64,000 nt of DNA from Oscillospiraceae bacterium (GTDB lineage: Bacteria > Bacillota > Clostridia > Oscillospirales > Oscillospiraceae), in assembly GCA_009780175.1 (NCBI GenBank), contig WRAO01000007.1, positions 28,585 to 92,584 of the forward strand. Reading direction: 5' to 3'. The translations under genes and the position numbers were made by a program. Numbering within the stretch: the stretch's first letter is position 1; each line of letters opens with the position of its first letter. Positions 23,593-31,556 of this stretch are shown here, piece after piece. The notes below the pieces were generated by a model that was not told the DNA's origin, ran no database searches, and saw nothing but the letters and a program-made list of their open reading frames with translations.

Positions 23593-24747
23593 ATGGATAA
23601 TTTCATCTACCACAATTACACAAAGATCGTGTTCGGCAAGGACCAGGAGACAAACGTCGGGGCTCTCACCGCAGAGCTCGGCAAAAAAGTGCTCCTACAC
23701 TATGGCGGCGGCAGCATCAAACAATCCGGCCTGTATGCCAGAGTCGTGTCCTCCCTCCAAGAGGCTGGAGTCGCCTTCGTCGAATTGGGCGGCGCCCTAC
23801 CCAATCCACGGCTTTCACTCGTCCGCGCAGGCATCGACCTCTGCCGCCGAGAAGGTGTCGACGCAATCCTCGCCGTAGGCGGCGGCAGCGCGATTGATTC
23901 CGCCAAAGCCATCGCCCTCGGCGTCCCCTTCGAGGGAGACATCTGGGACCTCTTCACAAAAAAAGCCACATCGAATCACGTTTTGCCGGTCGGCGTCGTC
24001 CTCACTATCCCCGCCGCGGGGAGCGAGTCCAGCATTGTCTCTGTCGTTACAAACGAGGAGACACAGACCAAAATCGGCCTCCACCACCCAAACTTCCGGC
24101 CGCAGTTTGCCATCCTAAACCCCGAACTCTGCTTCACACTCCCCCCCGACCAAATCGCCAACGGCGTCTGCGACATGCTGGCCCACGTCATGGAGCGGTA
24201 TTTCACAAATACCCCCGGTGTTGATTTCTCTGACCGCCTTTGCGAAGGCGCCATGCGCTCCATGCTCGCACTCGGCCCAAAAGTGTTAGAAAACCCGACC
24301 GATTACGACACTTGGGCCAACCTCATGTGGGCCGGCTGCGTCGCCCACGGCGACATCCTCGGCGTTGGTCGCGTCGGAGACTGGGCCTCCCACCGGACCG
24401 GTCACCACTTCTCTGCCTACTATGACCTCCCCCACGGAACCGCGCTTTCCATCCTCTTCCCCGCTTGGATCAAATACGTCTACCGGGAAAACCTGCCTCT
24501 CTTCGTCCAGTGGGCCCAGCGCGTGTTTGATGTAGATCTCACAACCGCAGACCCCGACGCAATCGTCCTCGAAGGCGTCCGCCGCCTGGAAGCGTTCTAT
24601 AAGCGCATCGGCCTCGCCACCCGCTTCTCCGAAGTCGGGATCGACGATACGCATTTCGAGGCCTTCGCTACCCGCTCCATCCCTGTAGGCGCCCTCAAAG
24701 CGCTCTCAGTGGAGGATATCGTCGCTATCTATCGTCTGGCTCTGTAG
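23593..24747 (+). CDS. Iron-containing alcohol dehydrogenase (butanol dehydrogenase/YugJ type)
   Basis: 384 residues from the ATG at 23593, preceded by AAGGAGG; the frame runs back to 23509 through the promoter. NAD(P)-binding 'GGGSAIDSAKAIA' near residue 95 and the metal-site region 'DMLAHVMERYF' with later 'HRTGHHFSAYYDLPHG' are those of Fe-ADH group III enzymes. The N-terminus (MDNFIYHNYTKIVFGK) is typical of YugJ/BdhA-like enzymes, which reduce butyraldehyde and other aldehydes with NAD(P)H. Single gene with own promoter and terminator. Its codons are strikingly C-ending compared with neighbours. Confidence 0.92.
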   Translation: MDNFIYHNYTKIVFGKDQETNVGALTAELGKKVLLHYGGGSIKQSGLYARVVSSLQEAGVAFVELGGALPNPRLSLVRAGIDLCRREGVDAILAVGGGSAIDSAKAIALGVPFEGDIWDLFTKKATSNHVLPVGVVLTIPAAGSESSIVSVVTNEETQTKIGLHHPNFRPQFAILNPELCFTLPPDQIANGVCDMLAHVMERYFTNTPGVDFSDRLCEGAMRSMLALGPKVLENPTDYDTWANLMWAGCVAHGDILGVGRVGDWASHRTGHHFSAYYDLPHGTALSILFPAWIKYVYRENLPLFVQWAQRVFDVDLTTADPDAIVLEGVRRLEAFYKRIGLATRFSEVGIDDTHFEAFATRSIPVGALKALSVEDIVAIYRLAL

Positions 24748-24770
24748 GCCCTGACGACCACGACAAAAGA

Positions 24771-24811
24771 AACTCCATAAGCAAAGGAGCAATCTCCCTG
24801 CTTATGGAGTT
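24771..24811. terminator. Bidirectional terminator
   Basis: AACTCCATAAGCA pairs with TGCTTATGGAGTT, with TTTCTC on the plus side, between the convergent dehydrogenase and CPBP genes. Confidence 0.8.
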
Positions 24812-24825
24812 TCTCTATGTCCCTT

Positions 24826-25488
24826 CTATCCCAGAAAAACCACTACCAGCAAATTGTAAATCATATGCAGCACAATCGGGACAAAGATGTTCCTGGTTTT
24901 CACAAAAGAATACGAAAACAGTCCTCCAAGCAGAAAAACCACTACACTGCTCCCTGCAAAGGCCACCAAATCCTTCCCCTGATAAATCCAGATCGGAAAG
25001 TGAATGAGCACAAAGAAAACCTCATTCACCGCGATCGCAGACCAAAGCTTCATCTTCTGCAGCAAGGCATTCAACAGGAAGCCCCGAAATACAATCTCTT
25101 CCGTGATGCCAACAAACAAAACCGCCCCAATCAGCCTCTCCGGCTGAAAATCAGGGTGAATCCCCACACCACCATAGAGAAAAATCGCCCGCAACAGCGG
25201 CCCAAACACCACCAACAACATCGGCGCATCCGAAAACCACCGCGGCCTCGTCACCACCATCTCCCGAAGGCTGATCCACATGTCCTCCCGATAATACCGA
25301 ATAAGCAAAATCGCCGGAATCGTCCACACAAGCAGCTTGATCGCCTGTCCCACCAACGCCAAAGCAAACCCATCCAGCGATTCAGCAAGAACCGGCTGCA
25401 AAACAAGCTCCTTCACGCTCCACGCAGAAAAGAAGACGATCAAATATACACCTAGTTTGTGAGCCGTCAGCTTCCGCTCCCTAATCAA
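24826..25488 (-). CDS. CPBP-family intramembrane metalloprotease
   Basis: 220 residues if started at the TTG at 25488, which has GAGGAG ten bases upstream; the frame extends six codons further (TTG at 25506). Several hydrophobic segments. The CAAX-protease/bacteriocin-processing motifs are present: EEIVFRG (two Glu and an Arg), FVLIHFPIW (His) and HMIYNLLV (His). Members process prenylated or peptide substrates in the membrane or give immunity to bacteriocins. The start overlaps the end of the XRE gene, so the two are co-translated. Confidence 0.88.
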   Translation of the reverse strand: MIRERKLTAHKLGVYLIVFFSAWSVKELVLQPVLAESLDGFALALVGQAIKLLVWTIPAILLIRYYREDMWISLREMVVTRPRWFSDAPMLLVVFGPLLRAIFLYGGVGIHPDFQPERLIGAVLFVGITEEIVFRGFLLNALLQKMKLWSAIAVNEVFFVLIHFPIWIYQGKDLVAFAGSSVVVFLLGGLFSYSFVKTRNIFVPIVLHMIYNLLVVVFLG

Positions 25489-25690
25489 AGTAAAACAACT
25501 CCTCAAACTTCTTATCTAACGCAACACAAAGAATCAAGGCCAACTTCGCCGTCGGACAAAACTGCCCCGTCTCAATCGAACTGATGGTATTGCGAGACAC
25601 ACCAACTAGATCCGCCAACTCCGCTTGCGAAAGGTTATTCTCCGCCCGCGCCACTTTCAACTTATTTCTTAATACGATTTCATCGTTCAT
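25481..25690 (-). CDS. Small XRE-family regulator
   Basis: 69 residues, nearly all helix-turn-helix: 'LRNKLKVARAENNLSQAELADLVGVSRNTISSIE' then 'PTAKLALILCVALDKKFEELF'. This is the short YgzD/Xre type often paired with a membrane protein. Overlaps the CPBP start and begins one base after the stop of the 25692 gene. Probably controls its own operon. Confidence 0.9.
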   Translation of the reverse strand: MNDEIVLRNKLKVARAENNLSQAELADLVGVSRNTISSIETGQFCPTAKLALILCVALDKKFEELFYFD

Positions 25691-25691
25691 A

Positions 25692-26057
25692 TCAGCCCCA
25701 CCACCCCTGAAGAACGCCTACTTCCCGCACGAACAAAAAGGCGAAGTACCCTCCAAATAGAACGCCAAAAACAATTGCACCCATCATATATCTTTTTTGC
25801 TTGAAATAGCGATATTTCGCGAGAAAATCCCCGAAGCAATGCGCGCCATAAAGCGCAAACAATGCCCACATGGTAAGTATTTGTCCGGTAATCACACACA
25901 ACAAAATCAGTAGAATACCTACTATTTCGATATAATAGTTGCCCAACTTTAACCCTTCGTTTACCGCATACTTTATCCCCTCGTCATCGTTTGACCGCCT
26001 ATTCTTTGCCAATATTTCCTCTTTGCGGCTGCCGTTGCCTACTGTTGAATTGTTCAT
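25692..26057 (-). CDS. DUF6442-like small membrane protein, copy B
   Basis: 121 residues. The soluble N-terminal 30 residues carry 'SRKEEILAKNRRSNDDEGIKY', followed by three hydrophobic segments. It resembles the DUF6442 family that is found beside small XRE regulators in Firmicutes; the assignment is from memory. The gene at 26142 is a paralogue with the same N-terminal motif. TTGGAGGAA ribosome site. Confidence 0.65.
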   Translation of the reverse strand: MNNSTVGNGSRKEEILAKNRRSNDDEGIKYAVNEGLKLGNYYIEIVGILLILLCVITGQILTMWALFALYGAHCFGDFLAKYRYFKQKRYMMGAIVFGVLFGGYFAFLFVREVGVLQGWWG

Positions 26058-26081
26058 TCCAGTTCCTCCAAATATTATAGT

Positions 26082-26124
26082 ATTTCTCCGCTCGTGCCAC
26101 TTTCAGCTCGTTTTTAATATACGT
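26082..26124 (-). pseudogene. Remnant of a second XRE gene
   Basis: The minus strand here reads like the 5' end of the intact XRE gene at 25690: the stretch around 'CTGAAAGTGGC.CG.GCGGAGAA' is nearly identical to the codons for LKVARAEN. Nothing of the rest of the gene is left. Its place, directly after copy A of the DUF6442-like gene, matches the order of the intact cassette. Confidence 0.7.
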
Positions 26125-26141
26125 TTACCCATCATACCCAA

Positions 26142-26498
26142 TCACCATCCCATCACCAAGAACACCACTCGGACAGTGGAAACCACTATGAAAAAAAGAT
26201 AAATAACCGCTTCCAACAAGTGCTTTTTATCCCTCGTAAAGCGATATGCTAAAATGGGTGAAGCAACAAAAGATGCCAACACAGAGGCAACAAGCGAATT
26301 GACGATTAGATCGAACGCGTATTCCATATCACTCAATCGTGCAGAAACAAGAAGCGTCACAGCCACGATTGCAAGGGGAATCCACCCCTGTCTAAGACCT
26401 TTCGCCTGCACATATTCTACACCCTCGTCATTGCTCGATTGCCTGCTTCTCGCCAAAATCTCCTCTTTACGACTGTTATGTTCAGTTCCATTGTTCAT
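26142..26498 (-). CDS. DUF6442-like small membrane protein, copy A
   Basis: 118 residues from the ATG at 26498 (GGAGGAA ribosome site). The N-terminus 'SRKEEILARSRQSSNDEGVEY' is nearly the same as in copy B, then three hydrophobic segments that differ more. Upstream member of the duplicated cassette. Confidence 0.65.
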   Translation of the reverse strand: MNNGTEHNSRKEEILARSRQSSNDEGVEYVQAKGLRQGWIPLAIVAVTLLVSARLSDMEYAFDLIVNSLVASVLASFVASPILAYRFTRDKKHLLEAVIYLFFIVVSTVRVVFLVMGW

Positions 26499-26611
26499 CG
26501 CAATTTCCTCCAAGTACAAATGGCATTTAGCCAAGTTTTATTGTCAATTAAATTCTACCACGCGCCAAGTCTACTTGTCAATACATTTTGCAAAGTTTTC
26601 TGTGCAAACAA

Positions 26612-26639
26612 AAAACGCTGTCCAAATGGACAGCGTTTT
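26612..26639. terminator. Intrinsic terminator
   Basis: AAAACGCTGTCC pairs with GGACAGCGTTTT around a 4-base loop, with TTTTTTG leftward. It ends the coaD row. Confidence 0.9.
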
Positions 26640-26652
26640 CTATCATGCAACC

Positions 26653-27195
26653 TTACATATCATCATCCAGATCGTCATCATCCGGAGTCAGCGGCATGCG
26701 GCGTGGCGCCTCTTCTATCGTATCCCGAAGCTGCGCCCCAGCTACAGACCTAAAGCGCGCCCGCGACCCGCGCACTTCTTCCAAAGCCGTCCCAATCGCA
26801 TCTTCCGTGCGTTTGAGCGTATCGTCCGCATAGACGTTCGCCATTTTCTTAAGTTCAGCAGCCTTAGACTCGGCCTTACTGAGCAACTCATTGGCTCTGA
26901 GACGCGCCTCGCGGACCACCTCTTGATCGTCCACCTTCTGCCGCGCGTGTTCTTCTGCGACACGACGAATGCTCTCCGCCTCGCGTTTGGCCCCCGCAAT
27001 AAACTCCTGACGCGCCGCCATGAGCTTCCGGCTCTCTTCAATCTCCGCCGGGAGTTGGGCTTTCAACTCGTCCAGAATGTCGAGAAAACGGTCTCTCTCG
27101 ATCACACAGCGGTCCTTGCCCAGCGGCACACCATAGGCTTCCGTGACCATTTGATACATCATTTCTACCAGTTCTAAGACACTATTGTTCTCCAT
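26653..27195 (-). CDS. Coiled-coil protein, DivIVA/ATPase-b-like
   Basis: 180 residues. Residues 1-40 are a short N-terminal segment (VLELVEMMYQMVTEAYGVPLGKDRCVIERDRF) found in clostridial proteins encoded after coaD, often loosely annotated as ATPase. Residues 40-150 form one long Glu/Lys/Arg/Ala coiled coil, and the C-terminus is an Asp-rich tail. It resembles DivIVA or F-ATPase b subunit architecture but neither is certain. Seven bases after coaD, so in the same operon. Confidence 0.6.
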   Translation of the reverse strand: MENNSVLELVEMMYQMVTEAYGVPLGKDRCVIERDRFLDILDELKAQLPAEIEESRKLMAARQEFIAGAKREAESIRRVAEEHARQKVDDQEVVREARLRANELLSKAESKAAELKKMANVYADDTLKRTEDAIGTALEEVRGSRARFRSVAGAQLRDTIEEAPRRMPLTPDDDDLDDDM

Positions 27196-27202
27196 GGTTC
27201 CA

Positions 27203-27679
27203 TTACCTCCGTTTATCCGTAATATCCTGAATGATTTCCCTCGGCACCGATTCGGTCAGGTCGGCCCCATATTTGGCCATCTCCTTCACCAGGGAAGAAC
27301 TTAAATAGGTATATTTCTCTCTCGCCGGTAAAAACAGCGTATCGAGCTCGGGGTTGATCTTGCGGTTCATCAGTGCCATCTGGCATTCCCGTTCATAGTC
27401 GCTGATGACGCGCAGGCCCTTGACGATCACATTGGCCCCTTTCGTCTTCGCGTATTCCGCGAGGAGCATGTCCGCCGTATCGGCTTCTACGTTACTGAAC
27501 CGTTCCGTCGCCTTGCGCACCAGTTCAAGGCGCTCTTCTTGCGTAAACATGGGGTTCTTCTCCGCGTTGACCATCACACAGACGATGACCTTATCAAAAA
27601 TCTGCGCGGCCCTGCGGACAATATCGAGGTGCCCCAAGGTGATGGGGTCAAAGCTTCCGGGATAAATAGCGATTTTCAT
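27203..27679 (-). CDS. coaD: Phosphopantetheine adenylyltransferase
   Basis: 158 residues. Catalyses ATP + 4'-phosphopantetheine to dephospho-CoA in CoA synthesis. Visible motifs: 'YPGSFDPITLGHLDIV' (nucleotidyltransferase T/HxGH), 'NAEKNPMFTQEERLELV', 'VKGLRVISDYERECQMALMN' and 'YTYLSSSLVKEM'. I take the ATG at 27679 with GTGAGGA upstream; a GTG at 27697 overlaps the rsmD stop. The next CoA enzyme, coaE, is also in this window. Confidence 0.95.
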   Translation of the reverse strand: MKIAIYPGSFDPITLGHLDIVRRAAQIFDKVIVCVMVNAEKNPMFTQEERLELVRKATERFSNVEADTADMLLAEYAKTKGANVIVKGLRVISDYERECQMALMNRKINPELDTLFLPAREKYTYLSSSLVKEMAKYGADLTESVPREIIQDITDKRR

Positions 27680-27693
27680 GGAGAGTGTGTTCC

Positions 27694-28236
27694 TCACTTT
27701 TCAGCGCGGGTATAGAGGGTGATTTTCACCTTACCGTAGCGGTATTCCCGGCCTTTTTGATAGGGTTCCGCCAACTCCGGCAGAATCGTCCCAACTTCTG
27801 TCTCACACACCATTATACCATGTTGATTCAAGTTGTCAAACTGTACGATTTTTTCGAGGATACGGTCGACATTCGCCAGACCATAGGGCGGGTCGAAGAA
27901 GATCAAATCATAGCGCTCACCCCGCGCGAGAAAGCTCGCCGCATCGATCTGAAACACCTGCCCGCCCACAAGCTGAGTGGAGGCCAGATTGGCCCGAATT
28001 AATTGATTCGCCTCTTTCGAGCTATCCACAAAATCGCAAGAGGCCGCACCCCGGCTGAGCGCTTCGATCCCGAGTTGCCCGGTACCGGCGCAGAGATCTA
28101 ACACCCGTCTCCCCTCAATGTCGAACTGGACAATGCTGAACAGAGCCTCTTTCACCATGGCAGTAGTCGGCCGAATATTGTCATCCACAGGTTCCCGCAA
28201 TTTCCGTCCCCTGGCCAGTCCTGTAATCACTCGCAT
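27694..28236 (-). CDS. rsmD: 16S rRNA (guanine-966-N2)-methyltransferase
   Basis: 180 residues. 'MRVITGLARGRKL' start, SAM-binding 'VLDLCAGTGQLGIEALSRGA' and the catalytic 'FFDPPYGL' (DPPY) motif identify RsmD, which modifies G966 of 16S rRNA. Start overlaps the end of uvrC by ten bases; coaD follows, the usual pairing. Confidence 0.95.
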   Translation of the reverse strand: MRVITGLARGRKLREPVDDNIRPTTAMVKEALFSIVQFDIEGRRVLDLCAGTGQLGIEALSRGAASCDFVDSSKEANQLIRANLASTQLVGGQVFQIDAASFLARGERYDLIFFDPPYGLANVDRILEKIVQFDNLNQHGIMVCETEVGTILPELAEPYQKGREYRYGKVKITLYTRAEK

Positions 28237-30092
28237 GTTTCTTCATCTCCTTCTTCTGTTTCGGGCAGGGTTGTATCCTCGCCCTTTCCATCTTCCGCAA
28301 AATAGCCGAAAATCGCCTCGGCCGTATTTTTTGGCACCACTTCCCGCAGTTCTTCCATCGTTGCCTCGCGGATGCGTTTTACCGTCTTGAAATGCCGGAG
28401 CAAATCATCCCGTCGCTTCTTTCCCACCCCGGGGATATCGTCCAGCGCCGACCCATAGTTCCCCATCCGCAGGCTGCGCTGGTAAGTAATCGCAAACCGA
28501 TGCGTCTCCTCCTGCACCGTGCCGATAAACGCAAACACCTGCGGCACAGCCCCCATGCCGATCTCAGACCCATCTTTCGTCACTAACGCACGAGTCCGGT
28601 GCTTCGCGTCCTTCACCATGCCGAACACAGGGACAGCCAATCCCAACCGCTCCACCACTCCCGCCGCAACCGCCGCATGCGTCGCACCGCCATCGATAAG
28701 CACAAGGTCCGGCAGTTCACCAAACGAACTATCTCCATCCAAATACCGCTGAAACCGCCGCGTCAACACTTCCTCCATACTGTGATAATCATCCGGTGCC
28801 GTGAGCGATTTGATCCGAAACTTTCGATAATCCCGCTTAAGCGGCCGTCCATTTACAAATACCGCCATCGCCGCGACAATGTCGTCCGCACCGAGATTCG
28901 AGATGTCAAACGCCTCAATCCGCAAAGGCGGGGCCTCCAGCCCTAAGGCCTTCTGCAGCCACTGCAAAATTCCCCGCACCTTCTCTTCCTGAGACGCGGC
29001 CCGCTCCGCCTCGACTTTGGCGTTCTCCATAGCCGCCTCGACCAATTGCCGCTTCTCACCCCGCTGCGGGACGGTAATTTTCACCCTATGCCCCGCCTCC
29101 TGGCTGAGAAACTCCTCCAGAGGCTCCAAATCGTCGATTTCCAGCGGAAGATAGATCGTCGCCGGATACCGCTCCCGCCGCCCATAATATTGCCGCACAA
29201 TCGCAGAAATTGCCTCTGCGCTGTCTTCAAGCGGGTTGTCGATCAACTCGTAGTCCTTGTCAAGTAAGCGCCCATTCCCATAGTGTAGCACCGCAAAGGC
29301 GCTTTTAGCCGCCCCGCGATAAAACCCAATCGCGTCCGTATCCGCCACGGAGAGCGAAACCACATTTTGCCGGATTTCCAGATTTTCCAAAGCCCGGATG
29401 CGGTCCCTCAGACTTCCGGCCAATTCAAAGCGCAGCTCCGCCGCCGCCTGCTCCATCTCCTGCCGCAGCGTCCCGATCAAATCCGCACTTTTGCCCTGGA
29501 GCAGCATAATGGCCTCTAGAAGCGCCCTGTCATAGTCCGCCTTCGATTTGTTGGGCAAACAAAACCCCTTGCACTGGCCCATATGGTGATTCAGGCAAGG
29601 CCGCTCCCGCCCGATATCGCGCGGAAATACACGGCTGCACGTCGGCAACTGCACCGCATGGCACACCGCGTGGATGACCTCCCGCGTGAGCGCGCGCTTC
29701 CCATAGGGCCCATAATAGCTTGCCCCGTCATCCTGCTGTTTTGCGATGACGCTAAACCGCGGATACGCACTCTTCGCATCCAGCCGAATATAGGGGTACC
29801 CCTTGTCGTCCTTCAGCAGGATATTATACCGCGGCGCGTGCTCCTTGATGAGCGAGTTCTCCAGCACCAACGCCTCAAACTCACTGGCACAAACAATGAC
29901 GGCAAAGTCCTGCACCTTGGAAACCATAATCGCAGTCTTGTCCGAATGGCTCCCGCTAAAATAACTGCTGACCCGGTTTCTCAGGCTCTTGGCCTTACCC
30001 ACGTAAAGGATCTCCCCGTCAGAGGCCAACATTTGATAAATGCCTGGCTTTTGCGGGAGATCCATTGCTTTCTTGTAGAGTTCGTTTACCAT
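28227..30092 (-). CDS. uvrC: Excinuclease ABC subunit C
   Basis: 621 residues from the second ATG of ATGATG (30092), AGGTG upstream. GIY-YIG nuclease at 8-90 ('GIYQML..GEILYVGKAKSLRNRVSSYF'), zinc/Cys cluster around 'CLNHHMGQCKGFC', UVR motif near 205, RNase H-like endonuclease ('IEAFDISNLGADDIVAAM', 'LVLIDGG') and C-terminal helix-hairpin-helix ('LDDIPGVGKKRRDDLLRHF'). Makes both incisions in nucleotide excision repair with UvrAB. Followed by an acidic Glu-rich tail. Confidence 0.97.
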   Translation of the reverse strand: MVNELYKKAMDLPQKPGIYQMLASDGEILYVGKAKSLRNRVSSYFSGSHSDKTAIMVSKVQDFAVIVCASEFEALVLENSLIKEHAPRYNILLKDDKGYPYIRLDAKSAYPRFSVIAKQQDDGASYYGPYGKRALTREVIHAVCHAVQLPTCSRVFPRDIGRERPCLNHHMGQCKGFCLPNKSKADYDRALLEAIMLLQGKSADLIGTLRQEMEQAAAELRFELAGSLRDRIRALENLEIRQNVVSLSVADTDAIGFYRGAAKSAFAVLHYGNGRLLDKDYELIDNPLEDSAEAISAIVRQYYGRRERYPATIYLPLEIDDLEPLEEFLSQEAGHRVKITVPQRGEKRQLVEAAMENAKVEAERAASQEEKVRGILQWLQKALGLEAPPLRIEAFDISNLGADDIVAAMAVFVNGRPLKRDYRKFRIKSLTAPDDYHSMEEVLTRRFQRYLDGDSSFGELPDLVLIDGGATHAAVAAGVVERLGLAVPVFGMVKDAKHRTRALVTKDGSEIGMGAVPQVFAFIGTVQEETHRFAITYQRSLRMGNYGSALDDIPGVGKKRRDDLLRHFKTVKRIREATMEELREVVPKNTAEAIFGYFAEDGKGEDTTLPETEEGDEETCE

Positions 30093-30117
30093 CATATCAC
30101 CTGCCCCCGTGGCATAG

Positions 30118-30975
30118 CTAAACCGTCTGCTCCACTCTCCGTGTCGACAAAACAGCTTCGCCCAAAACACCAACGATTACAAAAATAAAACCAACCAGAC
30201 CAATTATGTCTGGGAATTGGCTGAGGAACAAGGCCACCCAAATCGGCGCCAATATCATCTCCAATGGAGCAAACATGGAGGCGGTTTTGGCCTCTACGTA
30301 CAATAAACCGGCATAATAACAGGCAAAGGCCGTGCCGATTTGGAATGCGCCGAGAAACAGTAATATGCCCCACTCCACCCAACTGATGCTGCTCAGCAGG
30401 CTATACGACGGCTGCTGGATAAAGGCAAACACCAGCAGAGCCACAAACAGATTCGATATGCAGGAAAGCCCCGCCGGATTGGTCGTGGATATTTTCTTCG
30501 CAAAATAGGTCACACCCGCAAATGAAAAGCTAGTACTGAGCGCAACCAGATTCCCAAGCAGAGTAACATCATCCGCCCTGGATAGCATAGATATCCCAAC
30601 GCCGACGATCAAGATCAACAGCGGCCAGATATTCCGCAGGCGAAAGGCACTGCGCCCGGGTTTAGATAGCAAGAATAGCCAGATGCAGGCAGTAAATTGC
30701 ATCCCAATCGCAATCGGCGTACTCGTGTTGTTCAGCCCGACTATAATCGCAATGCCGAGCGCCGCATAACAAGAAAGGAAGCAACCCAAATCTTTGTTCC
30801 ACACGATTTTTGACACGCGCAAAAATGGCAATAATACAACAAACGCGAAAAAAGCGCGCAAAGCGACGACAGTAAAGGAATCCACATTGAGCCAACGAAC
30901 AAGCGGGGCGCTTGTGCTCCAAAGTACAGCCGCCAAAATAACCAGCAGAACGCCGGATTTGGATGTGTTTTTCAA
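30118..30975 (-). CDS. EamA/DMT-family transporter
   Basis: 285 residues, ten hydrophobic segments in two EamA halves. 'ILAAVLWSTSAPLVRW' near the start and 'YYAGLLYVEAKTASMFAPLEMILAPIWVALFLSQFPD' in the second half are typical of drug/metabolite exporters. Start is a TTG at 30975 with GAGGGTG seven bases upstream. Lies just upstream of uvrC. Substrate unknown. Confidence 0.88.
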   Translation of the reverse strand: MKNTSKSGVLLVILAAVLWSTSAPLVRWLNVDSFTVVALRAFFAFVVLLPFLRVSKIVWNKDLGCFLSCYAALGIAIIVGLNNTSTPIAIGMQFTACIWLFLLSKPGRSAFRLRNIWPLLILIVGVGISMLSRADDVTLLGNLVALSTSFSFAGVTYFAKKISTTNPAGLSCISNLFVALLVFAFIQQPSYSLLSSISWVEWGILLFLGAFQIGTAFACYYAGLLYVEAKTASMFAPLEMILAPIWVALFLSQFPDIIGLVGFIFVIVGVLGEAVLSTRRVEQTV

Positions 30976-31077
30976 GAAGATACACCCTCTGCAATTGTTG
31001 TGCTATTCGAACCGCGCTCCTCTACTCTACCATAAATAAGACCAGATTTCCACGTCTCTCCGCGAAAAGCGCAAAAA

Positions 31078-31107
31078 TAAAAGACGGGAACACCAGGTTC
31101 CCGTCTC
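31078..31107 (-). terminator. Terminator of the HPr gene
   Basis: GACGGGAAC pairs with GTTCCCGTC, followed leftward by TTTTATTTTTG, 13 bases after the stop. Confidence 0.93.
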
Positions 31108-31120
31108 GGTATTGCTTGTC

Positions 31121-31396
31121 TTAGCCTTCCGCACCCTCGCCGAAGTTAGACTCGATCAATTGAACCAGAGCCGCGATTGCCTCTGCCTCGTCTTCCCCGT
31201 CGGCGATGATGGTAATTTCGCCACCTTTGACCACACCGAGAGAGAGCACGCCCAAAAGGCTCTTGGCGTTGACTTTCCGCTCGTCTCGCTCGATCCAAAC
31301 GCTGGACTTGAACTCATTTGCCTTTTGAATGAAAAATGTTGCGGGCCGCGCATGCAGGCCAACTTGGTTCGTCAGGGTAGCACGTTGTGTCAACAT
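31121..31396 (-). CDS. ptsH: HPr-family phosphocarrier protein
   Basis: 91 residues from the ATG at 31396 (AAGGA upstream); four more codons are possible. The phospho-accepting His is in 'NQVGLHARPATFF' and the regulatory Ser in 'NAKSLLGVLSLG', so it can be modified both by PEP/Enzyme I and by an HPr kinase. Transfers phosphate in the sugar phosphotransferase system and takes part in catabolite control. Single gene with own promoter and terminator. A Crh-like regulatory paralogue is less likely because the His is kept. Confidence 0.93.
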   Translation of the reverse strand: MLTQRATLTNQVGLHARPATFFIQKANEFKSSVWIERDERKVNAKSLLGVLSLGVVKGGEITIIADGEDEAEAIAALVQLIESNFGEGAEG

Positions 31397-31453
31397 CTGA
31401 AACCACATCCTTCTATTTGTGATGTTTGTCTAATTACATACTCTTCTACTATC

Positions 31454-31482
31454 ATTCTACCAAGCGCTACTAGCCTCGTCAA
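31454..31482 (-). promoter_or_regulatory. Promoter of the HPr gene
   Basis: TTGACG (31477-31482), 17 bases, TAGAAT (31454-31459), reading leftward. Confidence 0.8.
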
Positions 31483-31556
31483 TCGAAACTTGCATCGAAG
31501 CCGAAAAGTCGGCACGTTGTTGAAATTTGAGGCACTTTGTATCCAAAATTTAGTCT

